Assembly: GCA_902570035.1 (NCBI GenBank)
Contig: CACFWO010000003.1
Span: 1-64,000 of the forward strand
DNA length: 64,000 nucleotides
Reading direction: 5' to 3'
From: an uncultured SAR86 cluster bacterium
GTDB taxonomy: Bacteria > Pseudomonadota > Gammaproteobacteria > Magnimaribacterales > AG-339-G14
Shown here: positions 1-9,677 of the stretch, one piece after another
Position numbering within the stretch: the first letter of the stretch is position 1
Layout: each line of letters opens with the position of its first letter
Notes under the pieces: generated by a model
The model's input: the letters and a program-made list of their open reading frames with translations, nothing else
What the model was told of the DNA's origin: nothing
The model's database searches: none
Program-made: the position numbers and the translations under genes

Positions 1-154
1 GATGGAGAAAAACCGGAAATTGACTATTTATCTTTTTAAATCTTTTAGCTAAAAGATCCTCCTCAGTTGAGCCAACAACAACCCAATCTTTTTCTTTTAT
101 TTCGCGGCCAATAAGCTCATCTCTGACAGCTCCACCAACTAAGTAAACATTCAT
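1..154 (-). CDS. cca: CCA tRNA nucleotidyltransferase, N-terminal fragment (runs off window start)
   Basis: Reverse-strand translation from ATG at 154: [51 protein letters not shown], which matches the Cca N-terminal GGAVRD / KDWVVVGST signature. Missed by the ORF track because truncated. Confidence 0.9.
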   Translation of the reverse strand, partial: MNVYLVGGAVRDELIGREIKEKDWVVVGSTEEDLLAKRFKKINSQFPVFLH

Positions 155-158
155 TAAG

Positions 159-974
159 TCAGTTTATTTTATTTACTGAAAATTTTCTTCCATCCTCTAA
201 CCTCAATGCAGTTAATTTCCTATTCCATACGCAACCCGTATCAAGAGCATGGATTCTTTCTACATTTGTTTTCCCTTCCAAAGCAGCCCAATGACCAAAA
301 ACTACTGATCTGTATTTCTTCATAATTTTTAAATCATAAGAAAACCAAGCTTTAAAATTATCCTTAATTTCACTTTTTTTGCCTTTGAACCTCAAGTCCA
401 TTACTTCATTTTCATCTACCGCCCTAACTCTTGTGAGCCAATCAACCCAATCTTTAAGGCTTTTTTTGTCTTTTAATAACTTAGGCGCTTTTCTTTTATG
501 ATCAAAAATCATTTTTAAAGTCTTTTTTGGATTATTCTTGAGAGCTTTCTTAATTTTTCCGTTAACTTCCGTTAATGATCTTTTTGTAGCTGATTTGGGA
601 AAACCGGCATGAACCATAATAAATTCTCTTTTACCAATTTTAATCTCTCTTACAAGCGGCTGTTTTATGAGCCATTTAGCTAAATCGTCAATATCTTGTG
701 AATTTAATAAATCACTTAAAGTATCAAATTTATTTAGTTTTCTTACACCATAATAAACAGCTAGAAAATGTAGATCGTGATTTCCTAAAACAGTCTTTAT
801 TGCTTTGCGATTATCATATACATGCTTTAGGACAGATAATGAAGCTGGTCCTCTATTGATCAAATCCCCTGTAAGCCAAATAAAATCTTTTTTTGAATCG
901 AATTTAATTTTATTCAAAAGGAGTGAATACTCATCAAAGCACCCTTGGATATCACCGATAACATAATTAGCCAC
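159..974 (-). CDS. apaH: Symmetrical bis(5'-nucleosyl)-tetraphosphatase
   Basis: [15 protein letters not shown]..., [16 protein letters not shown] metallophosphatase motifs; adjacent to ksgA. Confidence 0.93.
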   Translation of the reverse strand: MANYVIGDIQGCFDEYSLLLNKIKFDSKKDFIWLTGDLINRGPASLSVLKHVYDNRKAIKTVLGNHDLHFLAVYYGVRKLNKFDTLSDLLNSQDIDDLAKWLIKQPLVREIKIGKREFIMVHAGFPKSATKRSLTEVNGKIKKALKNNPKKTLKMIFDHKRKAPKLLKDKKSLKDWVDWLTRVRAVDENEVMDLRFKGKKSEIKDNFKAWFSYDLKIMKKYRSVVFGHWAALEGKTNVERIHALDTGCVWNRKLTALRLEDGRKFSVNKIN

Positions 975-1752
975 TTTGAATACTTTTAGCTAATTTTATA
1001 TAGGTCTCTACAGATAGGTTTTCAGGACGAGATTTTCTGTCAATACCAAGATTAACGAGGTCTTCTTCTGTGAAGAAGGACTTCAGGCTGTTAGTGATTA
1101 ATTTCCTTCTTTTTGAGAAAGCTTCCCTTGTTAACGTTGATAAGTTCTTCATCAGAAGAGAATTAGGTGTCATGTCTGAAACTTTAGGAATGAGTTTTAA
1201 AAATATGCTTTGAACCTTTGGAGAAGGAGTAAAAGATGATTTATCCACCTCTCTAATTACGGTTACATCGAAAAAACATTGAACAAATATTGATAATCTT
1301 CCATAAGATTTTGTATTAGGTTGAGCAACACACCTTTCACCAAATTCTTTTTGTAACATTAGAAAAATTTCATCAAATGATGATTTGTTATCAATAATCC
1401 ACTCAATTATCGGTGTAGAGATATTGTAAGGTATATTACCTATGAGCTTATTTACTCTAAGAAGCTCTTTTGGATCATAAAGAAGAATATCTTTTTCGAT
1501 CAGGTTGAAATTTTTTCTATCCCCATAAGTTTTTTTTAAGAATCTTATTAAATCCTTATCAATTTCAATTGCAGTTAGAGACTCACATTTTTCGAGCAGG
1601 AGACTTGTCATTGAGCCTTTTCCAGGCCCTATCTCTATGAGATGATCAATTTCCTTAACGTTTATTTCTTCAATTAACTCTTCAATTAATTGAAAATCAG
1701 AAAGAAAATTTTGACCGAAAAATTTTTTTGGTTTTAGGTTATTTTTTTTCAT
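967..1752 (-). CDS. rsmA: 16S rRNA dimethyladenosine methyltransferase
   Basis: KKFFGQNFLSD, IEIGPGKGSMT, NIPYNISTPI motifs; synteny apaH-ksgA-pdxA-surA-lptD. Confidence 0.95.
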   Translation of the reverse strand: MKKNNLKPKKFFGQNFLSDFQLIEELIEEINVKEIDHLIEIGPGKGSMTSLLLEKCESLTAIEIDKDLIRFLKKTYGDRKNFNLIEKDILLYDPKELLRVNKLIGNIPYNISTPIIEWIIDNKSSFDEIFLMLQKEFGERCVAQPNTKSYGRLSIFVQCFFDVTVIREVDKSSFTPSPKVQSIFLKLIPKVSDMTPNSLLMKNLSTLTREAFSKRRKLITNSLKSFFTEEDLVNLGIDRKSRPENLSVETYIKLAKSIQSG

Positions 1753-2719
1753 CCAATGAAGCTAAAGCTGTTTCAAGAGCAAGTTTCATGCTTGAAAAAT
1801 CTGCATTCATATCATTTGCGATATCAAGAGCTGTACCGTGATCAACAGAAATTCTGAGATAGGGTAATCCAAAAGTTATGTTTAATGTTTGCCCGAACCC
1901 AAGAATTTTTGCAGGTATCATTCCTTGATCATGAAACATGGCTAAAAAGGCATCATAATGAGATAGGTTTTTTTCGGAAAAAGCTGTATCTGCAGATATC
2001 GGCCCATCAACAGTTACCTCCCTTTGATCAAATTTTTTTATTCCTTTTATTATGGTTGTTGATTCTTCGGTTCCTATATAGCCACCTTCTCCTGCATGAG
2101 GATTTAATCCCAACACACATATTTTCAAGTTTTCCTTTTTCAGAAGTCTCTTTAGACCCAAACATAAAACTTTTAATTTGTTGTAAATTAAGTCTTCAGT
2201 AATGCTCTCGCTAACTTTTTTAATCGGTACGTGAGTAGTGGCTAAACCTATTTTTATTTTTTCATTCGCCATCAACATTAAAGGCGAAACAATTTTTGCA
2301 TGTTCAGCCAAAAATTCAGTGTGACCAGTAAAATCAGTCCCGGAAGCAGATATTGTTTCTTTATTAATAGGACCAGTAACTAATATATTTTTAGTGTTAT
2401 CCATGCAATGTTCTGCGCAGGTGGACAATACTTCTAAAATATATTTAGCATTGTTTACAGAGGAAGATCCAAGAACCGGGTTTTCTTGAAGTGGAATATT
2501 AATTACTTCAATTAGTTTTGAGCTTGATGTCGTTTTTGAGCCTCCATACGGGATGAATTTAAAACCTAATTTCAAAGATGCTGATAAATTTTCAAAATAT
2601 TGAATATCTCCAGCAATAACAAATTTATGTGTTTCGTTTAAATTTTTAAGAGATTTAAGAGTTATTTCTGGACCAATGCCTGCAGGATCGCCAGGACTTA
2701 TAAAAACATGAGAGCTCAT
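1739..2719 (-). CDS. pdxA: 4-hydroxythreonine-4-phosphate dehydrogenase
   Basis: SPGDPAGIGPEI, TGPINKETI, GHTEFLAEH, MFHDQGMIPAK motifs. Confidence 0.95.
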   Translation of the reverse strand: MSSHVFISPGDPAGIGPEITLKSLKNLNETHKFVIAGDIQYFENLSASLKLGFKFIPYGGSKTTSSSKLIEVINIPLQENPVLGSSSVNNAKYILEVLSTCAEHCMDNTKNILVTGPINKETISASGTDFTGHTEFLAEHAKIVSPLMLMANEKIKIGLATTHVPIKKVSESITEDLIYNKLKVLCLGLKRLLKKENLKICVLGLNPHAGEGGYIGTEESTTIIKGIKKFDQREVTVDGPISADTAFSEKNLSHYDAFLAMFHDQGMIPAKILGFGQTLNITFGLPYLRISVDHGTALDIANDMNADFSSMKLALETALASLDEKK

Positions 2720-3990
2720 GATTTTATTTTTATGTTCACATATGATTCTGCTCTCATTTCGCTAAGGGTTTTTTCTAATTGTTCTTCATACTTTCTATCA
2801 AATAGAATTTGATAAGCTCTATTTTTTTGAATGTTTAAGGAAATGTCTTCTTCTCGTCTATCTAAAACTTCAACAATGTGCCATCCAAAATTTGATTTGA
2901 AAGGTTTACTAACTTGATTTATTTCAAGGGAATCCATGACTTCTTCAAACTTAGGATCAAATCTACCAGGACCAGTCCAGCTTAATTCTCCACCTTCCAT
3001 CTTGCTGCCTGGATCATCTGAATATAACCGAGCTAAGTCAGAAAATTTATCCTCGTCTTGGCTTCTGTTGTATAGATCTTCGATAAGATCTTTGGCTTGC
3101 TTCTCACTTCTTATTTCGGAAGTTTGTATCAAGATATGTCTGGCTAAAGTTTGTTTTTCAATTTTAATATCCCTTCCTTTTTTGTCTTTTAATTTAATCA
3201 AATGCAATCCTGCGCCGCTCCTGAAAGGTCCGGCAATCTCACCTTTTCTCAAGGAGGAAATTTCATTAGCAAAAAGCGTTGGAATTTCATTGATTTTCCT
3301 CCACCCCAAGGAACCTTCATTATTAGCTTCTTCTCCAGAAGAGTATTCTTTTGCAAGGTCTCCAAAAGCCATCTTGGCAGATATTTTTTCTTTCAGTGAA
3401 TCAATGATTGATAAAGCAGCTTCCTCATCCTGATCTCTATTGATTGGAATCAAAATCTGTTGGATTAAAAATTCTGCAGACAGGTTGACTTGTCCTTCTT
3501 GAGATTTAATAAAGTTGTCCAGTTCTTGTTCCGATATGTACACCTTTGATTGCACCAAACCCCTTTGGATTCTAGAAAGTATCATTTCTTTCCTTACTTG
3601 TTCGCGAACAAATTCATAAGATTCTCCTTGTTCTTCTAAAAATGACCTAAAGTCTTGAAGAGAGAGACCATTCCCTTGAGCAATTTGAGCCATGGATTCA
3701 TTTAGTTCTTGGTCTGATATTCTTACTCCCGCTCTTTGGGCCTTTTGAAGTTGTATTTCCTCGATAATCATTCTCTCAATGATCTGCTCAAATAATACTT
3801 CTTGAGGGGGAAGGGGAGTTTCACTTTGTTTTAAAGATTCTACAATTTGCTCAATTCTTTTGTTAACCTCTGACTCTAAAATTATTCCATCCTCAACAAC
3901 AACTGCCACTTTGTCTAATAGTTCGATAGCTGCGTTTGTCATGGGGCTAACTAAAAAAATTAACAGAAATAATTTAAGTTTATTCATCAT
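2716..3990 (-). CDS. surA: Periplasmic chaperone / peptidyl-prolyl isomerase SurA
   Basis: Signal peptide, SurA N domain (LDKVAVVVEDGIILESEV), two parvulin domains (ARHILIQ..., SDDPGSKMEGGELSW); next to lptD. Confidence 0.95.
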   Translation of the reverse strand: MMNKLKLFLLIFLVSPMTNAAIELLDKVAVVVEDGIILESEVNKRIEQIVESLKQSETPLPPQEVLFEQIIERMIIEEIQLQKAQRAGVRISDQELNESMAQIAQGNGLSLQDFRSFLEEQGESYEFVREQVRKEMILSRIQRGLVQSKVYISEQELDNFIKSQEGQVNLSAEFLIQQILIPINRDQDEEAALSIIDSLKEKISAKMAFGDLAKEYSSGEEANNEGSLGWRKINEIPTLFANEISSLRKGEIAGPFRSGAGLHLIKLKDKKGRDIKIEKQTLARHILIQTSEIRSEKQAKDLIEDLYNRSQDEDKFSDLARLYSDDPGSKMEGGELSWTGPGRFDPKFEEVMDSLEINQVSKPFKSNFGWHIVEVLDRREEDISLNIQKNRAYQILFDRKYEEQLEKTLSEMRAESYVNIKIKS

Positions 3991-3992
3991 AT

Positions 3993-6068
3993 TTATTGTA
4001 ACTTCAAAGGTTTGATATATTGATTAATTTTTTGTCCAATAGATCCTAGGCCTTTCAATTCAAGATATATTCTAATGCCTTCTTGGCTATATTCTGGATA
4101 AAGTTGATCTTGAAATCTATTTTGTTCTAAGAACATTTTCCGCCAATCTGGTTCTTTGCTTTGCCTAAATGCAAACCCAATAAGTAAACCTTCATCTTCG
4201 TATTCTAGTCCAATAAGATTATCTGTTACTTTCTTTAATTCAAAATCATAATAGAGTTTGGTTACTAAAGACCAATTTTTTTCTAATCGGACATCAAATC
4301 CTGAAGTTAAAAAAGATAATTTTTCTTCAGGAAGTTGATTAAATAAATAAGAATTTCTATTTTCCATTCCTAAGTACTCAAAAGAGAAGTACTTATTATC
4401 TTGAAAAGCAAATCTAGCCCTCAGGTCAAAAGAAGAAAAATCCTTATCTTCATCAAACTGAAAGTTTCCATTTAAATCAATATTTTTTTTATCCCATCGC
4501 CAATTAATAAAAATAGGTTCAGGAAGATCATGAAGAGTGAGTTTGTTTCCGTGTAAAGAATCTAAAAATCCTATTTCGCTTTTGCCTAAAGACCTTTTCA
4601 ATCCAAAAGTTAACGAAGTAAAAGATGATTGCTGAGATCTTTCCCAAAGAAGGCCAAGCTGTAACTGATTTTTATTCAAATTTGCATAGCCATGCTCAAG
4701 GCTTGAAGCATAAATGCTGGCGAAAGGTATTCTTGAAACAAGATAAATTGGATTTACGAATTTACCGTCATCTGTTTTTTTAAAAGAAAAATTAAAAAAA
4801 GGTTTTAGGTACTCATTTGATTTAGCCAAGTTCAGTATAAATCTTGATTCCATTCCTTTTGTGTTAAAGGAAGTATCTGTACTATCAGAAACATAATAAG
4901 TGTTGTTAGTTAAGAAAATCCTTGCATCAAAAGCTGAACTAGAAAATTTATATCCCAACCTTAAATTTAATTTTCCAGCTTGAACCTTTTTGGTTTCCTT
5001 GAAAACGAATGATCCGCCTTTCTCATAGTTGGCTACTTCCCCGTTCAAACTAAAAATAATATTTTCATGAGGCAGTATATAATCAAACGATACTTCTGGG
5101 ATTGAACGGAATTGATTCTGGGACAATGGATCAATCAATTTAAATGAAAAAGCTTTTACCTGTATTGATGCAGATTCACCAATCCAGCTCAAATTAAGGT
5201 TTTGTGGGAGAGCTACCGTCTTCTCGTCTCCATATAAATCGCTTCCAAGGTCTCTGATATAAAGAAAATCACTCACATTTGAGTAATCAATATCGATGTA
5301 TAAGCTATCGGTAATTTCACCCGTGTGCTTAAAACTTATACCCCAACGGTTGCTATCCGTATTAAAAAGTCTCTCATAATTAACATCGTTGAATAAAGAA
5401 GAGAAGTTAAGAGACCCAGAAGAGCTCTTGGTTAAATATCTTAAATTAGATGAAAATGCCAAGCCTCTCTCCTCAATGTATCTAGGAGAGATTGTCATGT
5501 CGTAATTGCTGGCAAGATTTAGGTAGTATGGAATTTCTAGATCAAAACCATTTTTATTTGAGTAGGACAATTCTGGCAACAAGATACCTGATCTTTTTTC
5601 GGTTGTTAGAGGAAACTTTCCTGCAGGCAAAAGAAATATTGGCGTATCGTAAATATAGAATCTCCCTCCCTGAAAGTTTCCAAAATCTTCTTGAGAAGAA
5701 AAACTTAATTCATCAGTTTCCACCCACCAAATTCTCTTCTTGCAAGGACATAGAGACATCTCTACCCCCTTAAATTGAGCTTTGTCTTTTTGTATCAGAA
5801 TTTCATCTGCTTTTCCGTAAGCATTCCTATCGATTAAATCAAAACTGATGTTCTTCCCAGAAAGAATCTCTTTAGAGGAATCTAAATTAATCTCATCCGC
5901 TTTTAAGAAGAAGTCATTGAAATAGATTTCAACGGATTCACTCAATTCTAAAACTTTATTTTCGCCATCTAGTTTGGCCTTCCCAGCATTAAAATCAATT
6001 TCTTCAAGTTGAGGATAAATAAGGTTTGAAATGAAAAATAATAGGAGAACCGATTTGTATGACTTCAC
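3993..6068 (-). CDS. lptD: LPS-assembly outer-membrane protein LptD (GTG start)
   Basis: OstA-like N-terminus, beta-barrel C-terminus, CPCKKRIWW Cys pair; upstream of surA. Confidence 0.9.
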   Translation of the reverse strand: MKSYKSVLLLFFISNLIYPQLEEIDFNAGKAKLDGENKVLELSESVEIYFNDFFLKADEINLDSSKEILSGKNISFDLIDRNAYGKADEILIQKDKAQFKGVEMSLCPCKKRIWWVETDELSFSSQEDFGNFQGGRFYIYDTPIFLLPAGKFPLTTEKRSGILLPELSYSNKNGFDLEIPYYLNLASNYDMTISPRYIEERGLAFSSNLRYLTKSSSGSLNFSSLFNDVNYERLFNTDSNRWGISFKHTGEITDSLYIDIDYSNVSDFLYIRDLGSDLYGDEKTVALPQNLNLSWIGESASIQVKAFSFKLIDPLSQNQFRSIPEVSFDYILPHENIIFSLNGEVANYEKGGSFVFKETKKVQAGKLNLRLGYKFSSSAFDARIFLTNNTYYVSDSTDTSFNTKGMESRFILNLAKSNEYLKPFFNFSFKKTDDGKFVNPIYLVSRIPFASIYASSLEHGYANLNKNQLQLGLLWERSQQSSFTSLTFGLKRSLGKSEIGFLDSLHGNKLTLHDLPEPIFINWRWDKKNIDLNGNFQFDEDKDFSSFDLRARFAFQDNKYFSFEYLGMENRNSYLFNQLPEEKLSFLTSGFDVRLEKNWSLVTKLYYDFELKKVTDNLIGLEYEDEGLLIGFAFRQSKEPDWRKMFLEQNRFQDQLYPEYSQEGIRIYLELKGLGSIGQKINQYIKPLKLQ

Positions 6069-6171
6069 TTTATTAATTGCTTGGAGATAACCATTAGAGA
6101 TTCGCTCTATATTGGTGATAATTTTATCTTTTGGAGGTTAAAATAGAAAATTAATAATATTTGAGGTAAGC

Positions 6172-7029
6172 ATGAGTTTAGAAGGAAAAACACTATTCAT
6201 TACAGGAGCTAGCAGAGGAATTGGATTAGCTATTGCTTTAAAGGCAGCAAAAGATGGAGCAAATATAATACTGGCGGCAAAAACAGCTGAACCTCATCCT
6301 AAATTACCTGGGACTATTTATACAGCTGCTGATGAGATTGAAAAAGCTGGTGGGATGGCATTACCAGTAATTGTAGATGTTCGAGAAGAAGGGCAGGTTT
6401 TGAGTGCTGTTGAAGAAGGAGTGAAAAAATTTGGTGGAATTGATATCTGTGTTAACAACGCAAGTGCAATTCAATTAACTAATACCCTTCAAACAGACAT
6501 GAAAAGGTACGATTTGATGAATCAAATTAATGCACGAGGGACATTTGTTACTTCGAAAAGTTGCCTTCCCTATTTATTGAAGTCTGAGAATCCTCATATT
6601 TTAAATATTTCACCTCCACTAGACATGAATCCAGATTGGTTTTCAGGGCACGTTGCTTATTCAATGGCGAAATTTGGAATGAGTCTTTGTGTTCTAGGTA
6701 TGGCTGCAGAATTTAAAGATGATGGAGTTGCAGTAAATGCACTTTGGCCTAGAACTGCCATAGCTACTGCCGCTGTTAAGAATGTCTTAGGCGGAGAGCA
6801 ATTAGTTAATATTTCAAGGGGGCCAGAAATAATGGCAGATGCAGCTTATGTAATTCTTACCAAGCCATCAAAAGAATTTTCAGGAAACTTTTGTATAGAT
6901 GACACTCTTCTTGCAGAAAATGGTGTAAGTGACTTTTCTGTATACGCAGATGTTCCTTTCGATCAATTGGCTCCAGACTTTTTCATCCCTGAAGATATGC
7001 CGCCTCCTGAGGCAGCAAAGAAAAGTTAA
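6172..7029 (+). CDS. SDR-family oxidoreductase (HSDL2-like)
   Basis: GKTLFITGASRGIGLAIALKAAKDGANI; YSMAKFGMS catalytic Tyr/Lys; SD-like GAGGTAAGC before ATG. Confidence 0.85.
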   Translation: MSLEGKTLFITGASRGIGLAIALKAAKDGANIILAAKTAEPHPKLPGTIYTAADEIEKAGGMALPVIVDVREEGQVLSAVEEGVKKFGGIDICVNNASAIQLTNTLQTDMKRYDLMNQINARGTFVTSKSCLPYLLKSENPHILNISPPLDMNPDWFSGHVAYSMAKFGMSLCVLGMAAEFKDDGVAVNALWPRTAIATAAVKNVLGGEQLVNISRGPEIMADAAYVILTKPSKEFSGNFCIDDTLLAENGVSDFSVYADVPFDQLAPDFFIPEDMPPPEAAKKS

Positions 7030-7031
7030 AA

Positions 7032-8000
7032 GTGGATTCCATTTCTGATGACTCCTCTAGTTGGATAAGTTCTTGTTTTAAAACAGAGGAAACCTTTTCC
7101 TTTTCAAAGTTAAGAACAGAGTCCAGTCAGAGAGACTATTTCAGATTTAATTTTCAAGGAAAAACTTTTATTCTCATGTATGCTCCCAAAGGCATAGATG
7201 AGAGCATTGAATCTTTCTGTAAAAAAGCTGATGTCTTTAAATCCTTTCAAGTAAAAGTCCCAGAAATCTATTTTCGTAATGATGATCTTTGCCATTTAAT
7301 TATTGAAGATTTCTCAGATAATCTCTTTCAATTGAACATTTCTCAAGAAAACAGTGACATTTTTATAAAATCGGCATTAGATCAGCTCATTCGAATACAA
7401 AATATAGCTTGTGATACCGAGATTTTTGATCACTTTGATTTAGAAAAATCTATTGCAAATAAGGACTTATTTATTGATTTTTTTTGCAGGGGGTATCTGA
7501 ATTTATCAGATTCAAGTATCCCTTTTGATACTATTAATGAAGGATACAACTTTATTCTCAAAAGGTTCTATGAACAACCACTATGTATTTCTCATTATGA
7601 TTTTGAAACAAGAAACCTAATTTATCTTGATTCAAAAGAGACAGGCGTTTTAGACTTTCAGGATGCCATGATTGCCCCTTATGCTCTTGATTTAGCCTCG
7701 ATTTTCAAAGATTTATATGTAGTCTGGGATAAAAAGCAAGTGGATGATTGGTTAGATTACTATAAAAAAAATACGCAAAATGAAGAGATAAAATCTTTAG
7801 ATGATTTTAAAGAAGATATTGAATTTTGTGCCATGCAAAGACAGATCAGAATTTTAGGAAAACTTTCCCAAGTATCCATAACACTTAACAGGGACGATAG
7901 ACTTAATGACTTTCCGGTTTTAATAAATTATCTAATTGATTCAATGTCACGATACAAAGAACTAAAAGATTTTTCGAAGTTTTTACAGATTTTCAAATGA
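7032..8000 (+). CDS. amgK: Aminoglycoside-phosphotransferase-fold sugar kinase, AmgK-like (GTG start)
   Basis: CISHYDFETRNLIY...GVLDFQDAMIAPYALDLAS; adjacent to murU and divergent from lptD as in Pseudomonas. Confidence 0.82.
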   Translation: MDSISDDSSSWISSCFKTEETFSFSKLRTESSQRDYFRFNFQGKTFILMYAPKGIDESIESFCKKADVFKSFQVKVPEIYFRNDDLCHLIIEDFSDNLFQLNISQENSDIFIKSALDQLIRIQNIACDTEIFDHFDLEKSIANKDLFIDFFCRGYLNLSDSSIPFDTINEGYNFILKRFYEQPLCISHYDFETRNLIYLDSKETGVLDFQDAMIAPYALDLASIFKDLYVVWDKKQVDDWLDYYKKNTQNEEIKSLDDFKEDIEFCAMQRQIRILGKLSQVSITLNRDDRLNDFPVLINYLIDSMSRYKELKDFSKFLQIFK

Positions 8001-8626
8001 AGGCTTTTATTTTATGTGCTGGTTTAGGGACTAGGTTGAGACCAATATCAAACCAAATCCCAAAATGTCTCGTTGAAGTTAAGGGTACGAGTCTCTTAGA
8101 AAGGCATATTAGAAAGTTGAAGGAAATCAATGTTTCCGAAATCATTATCAACTTACATCATAAACCCGACGCTATTAAAGAATTTTTAAATCGTAAAAAA
8201 AACTTTGAAATCAATATAACTTTTTCTGAAGAAGACACATTGATGGGAACAGGCGGGGCACTGATAAAAGCAAAAGAAGAGATTGGTACAGAGACTTTTG
8301 TCTTAGTTTCAGGAGACTTATACACCGAATATCCTTTAGAAAGGCTAAGAAATAAAGTGGACGGAGCGCATTTGATTGCCGTAAAAAATAATAAATCAAC
8401 TGGAGATTTTTCAATAAACGAAGGAATAGTTGAAGAGGGAACTGGTTTTAACTACGGAGGAATTGCTTTAATTAATCCAACTTTATTGGTAGATAGAAAC
8501 AAACAAGATAAAGAATTTTGGAAGGACATTATTTTGCCTGCCGTGAAGAAAAAGAAAGTATCTGCCGAAATTTACGAGGGTATTTTAAAGAATATTAATA
8601 CAAAAGAAGATCTAGATTTTGTGTAA
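7997..8626 (+). CDS. murU: N-acetylmuramate alpha-1-phosphate uridylyltransferase
   Basis: MKAFILCAGLGTRLRPISNQIPKCLVEV nucleotidyltransferase signature; amgK-murU pair. Confidence 0.85.
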   Translation: MKAFILCAGLGTRLRPISNQIPKCLVEVKGTSLLERHIRKLKEINVSEIIINLHHKPDAIKEFLNRKKNFEINITFSEEDTLMGTGGALIKAKEEIGTETFVLVSGDLYTEYPLERLRNKVDGAHLIAVKNNKSTGDFSINEGIVEEGTGFNYGGIALINPTLLVDRNKQDKEFWKDIILPAVKKKKVSAEIYEGILKNINTKEDLDFV

Positions 8627-8635
8627 AATTTATCT

Positions 8636-9304
8636 GTGGCTAAACAGAAAAACATAATCGCTCCTTCAATTCTATCTGCTGACTTTGCAAACTTAGGAAG
8701 TGAAGTTGAATCTGTATTAGAGGCAGGAGCTGAATGGATTCATTTCGACGTTATGGATAACCACTTTGTGCCAAATTTAACTGTGGGCCCTATGGTCTGC
8801 AAATCTCTCAGGGACAATGGAATAGATTGTCCTTTAGATGTCCACTTAATGGTCAATCCCGTGGATGAATTGATTAAAATGTTCGCAGACGCGGGAGCCA
8901 CTTCAATTACTTTTCATCCTGAAGCATCAGAAGATCCAGAAAAATCACTTAAATTAATTACCGATCTAGGGTGCAGTCCTGGGTTAGTTTTAAATCCTGA
9001 TATTTCTCTGGATGTTATCAAGCCATACATGGATGATTTATATATGGTTTTATTAATGAGTGTTTTTCCCGGTTTTGGCGGGCAAGAATTTATACCTGAA
9101 GTCATGAATAAAATTAAAGAAATGAGAAAAATAATTGATACTTCAAATCTTAAAATTAGATTGGAGGTTGATGGTGGCGTTAAGGAAGACAATATAGGAG
9201 AGATTTCGAAATCCGGTGCTGATACTTTTGTAGCTGGATCAGCGATTTTTAACAAACCCAATTATTTTGATGCAATCAAAAATCTTAAGAATAATTTTAG
9301 TTAG
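8636..9304 (+). CDS. rpe: Ribulose-phosphate 3-epimerase (GTG start)
   Basis: [48 protein letters not shown] motifs. Confidence 0.95.
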   Translation: MAKQKNIIAPSILSADFANLGSEVESVLEAGAEWIHFDVMDNHFVPNLTVGPMVCKSLRDNGIDCPLDVHLMVNPVDELIKMFADAGATSITFHPEASEDPEKSLKLITDLGCSPGLVLNPDISLDVIKPYMDDLYMVLLMSVFPGFGGQEFIPEVMNKIKEMRKIIDTSNLKIRLEVDGGVKEDNIGEISKSGADTFVAGSAIFNKPNYFDAIKNLKNNFS

Positions 9305-9677
9305 CTTTATTTGCTTCCCTTTAGCTGGAGAAGAAAGTTCCTCTAATTTATGTGCAGAAGGATACATTGAAGAAGAAGGAGAATATTGTGTTAAAAATTT
9401 GTACAAGCCTGCTGATAGAAGGAAGGGTCTAATGTATGTTGATTACTTGCCTCCTAATCACATTGTTAAATTTCATTTTCAAAATTTATCAACCAAATGT
9501 TTTTGGATGAGAAACACCTCTATCCCTCTTGATATTAAATTTATTGGATCGAATTCAGAAATAATTGAAAAAGGTATTCCATTTTCAGAAAAAAGTATTT
9601 GTCACAGGGCTAAGCTTGTAGTTGAGGCAAATAGAGGTGAACTCATCGGAAATAGACAATATGGAAAGCGTTACTAA
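9270..9677 (+). CDS. DUF192 family exported protein
   Basis: N-terminal hydrophobic signal; [12 protein letters not shown]...[16 protein letters not shown]...VEANRGEL typical of DUF192. ATG at 9270 overlaps the rpe 3' end by ~35 bp. Confidence 0.8.
   Translation: MQSKILRIILVSFICFPLAGEESSSNLCAEGYIEEEGEYCVKNLYKPADRRKGLMYVDYLPPNHIVKFHFQNLSTKCFWMRNTSIPLDIKFIGSNSEIIEKGIPFSEKSICHRAKLVVEANRGELIGNRQYGKRY

Noticed and set aside
1885-2202. Antisense ORF inside pdxA (similar cases at 5492-5773, 8914-9261, 20226-20528, 22246-22566, 51838-52125, 54907-55263)
   Set aside because: All lie opposite well-recognised genes and have compositions expected from reverse-complement codon bias.
2936-3433. Antisense ORF of 165 aa on + strand inside surA
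   Set aside because: Low-complexity Ser/Leu-rich shadow translation of a strong conserved gene; no start signals or family motifs.
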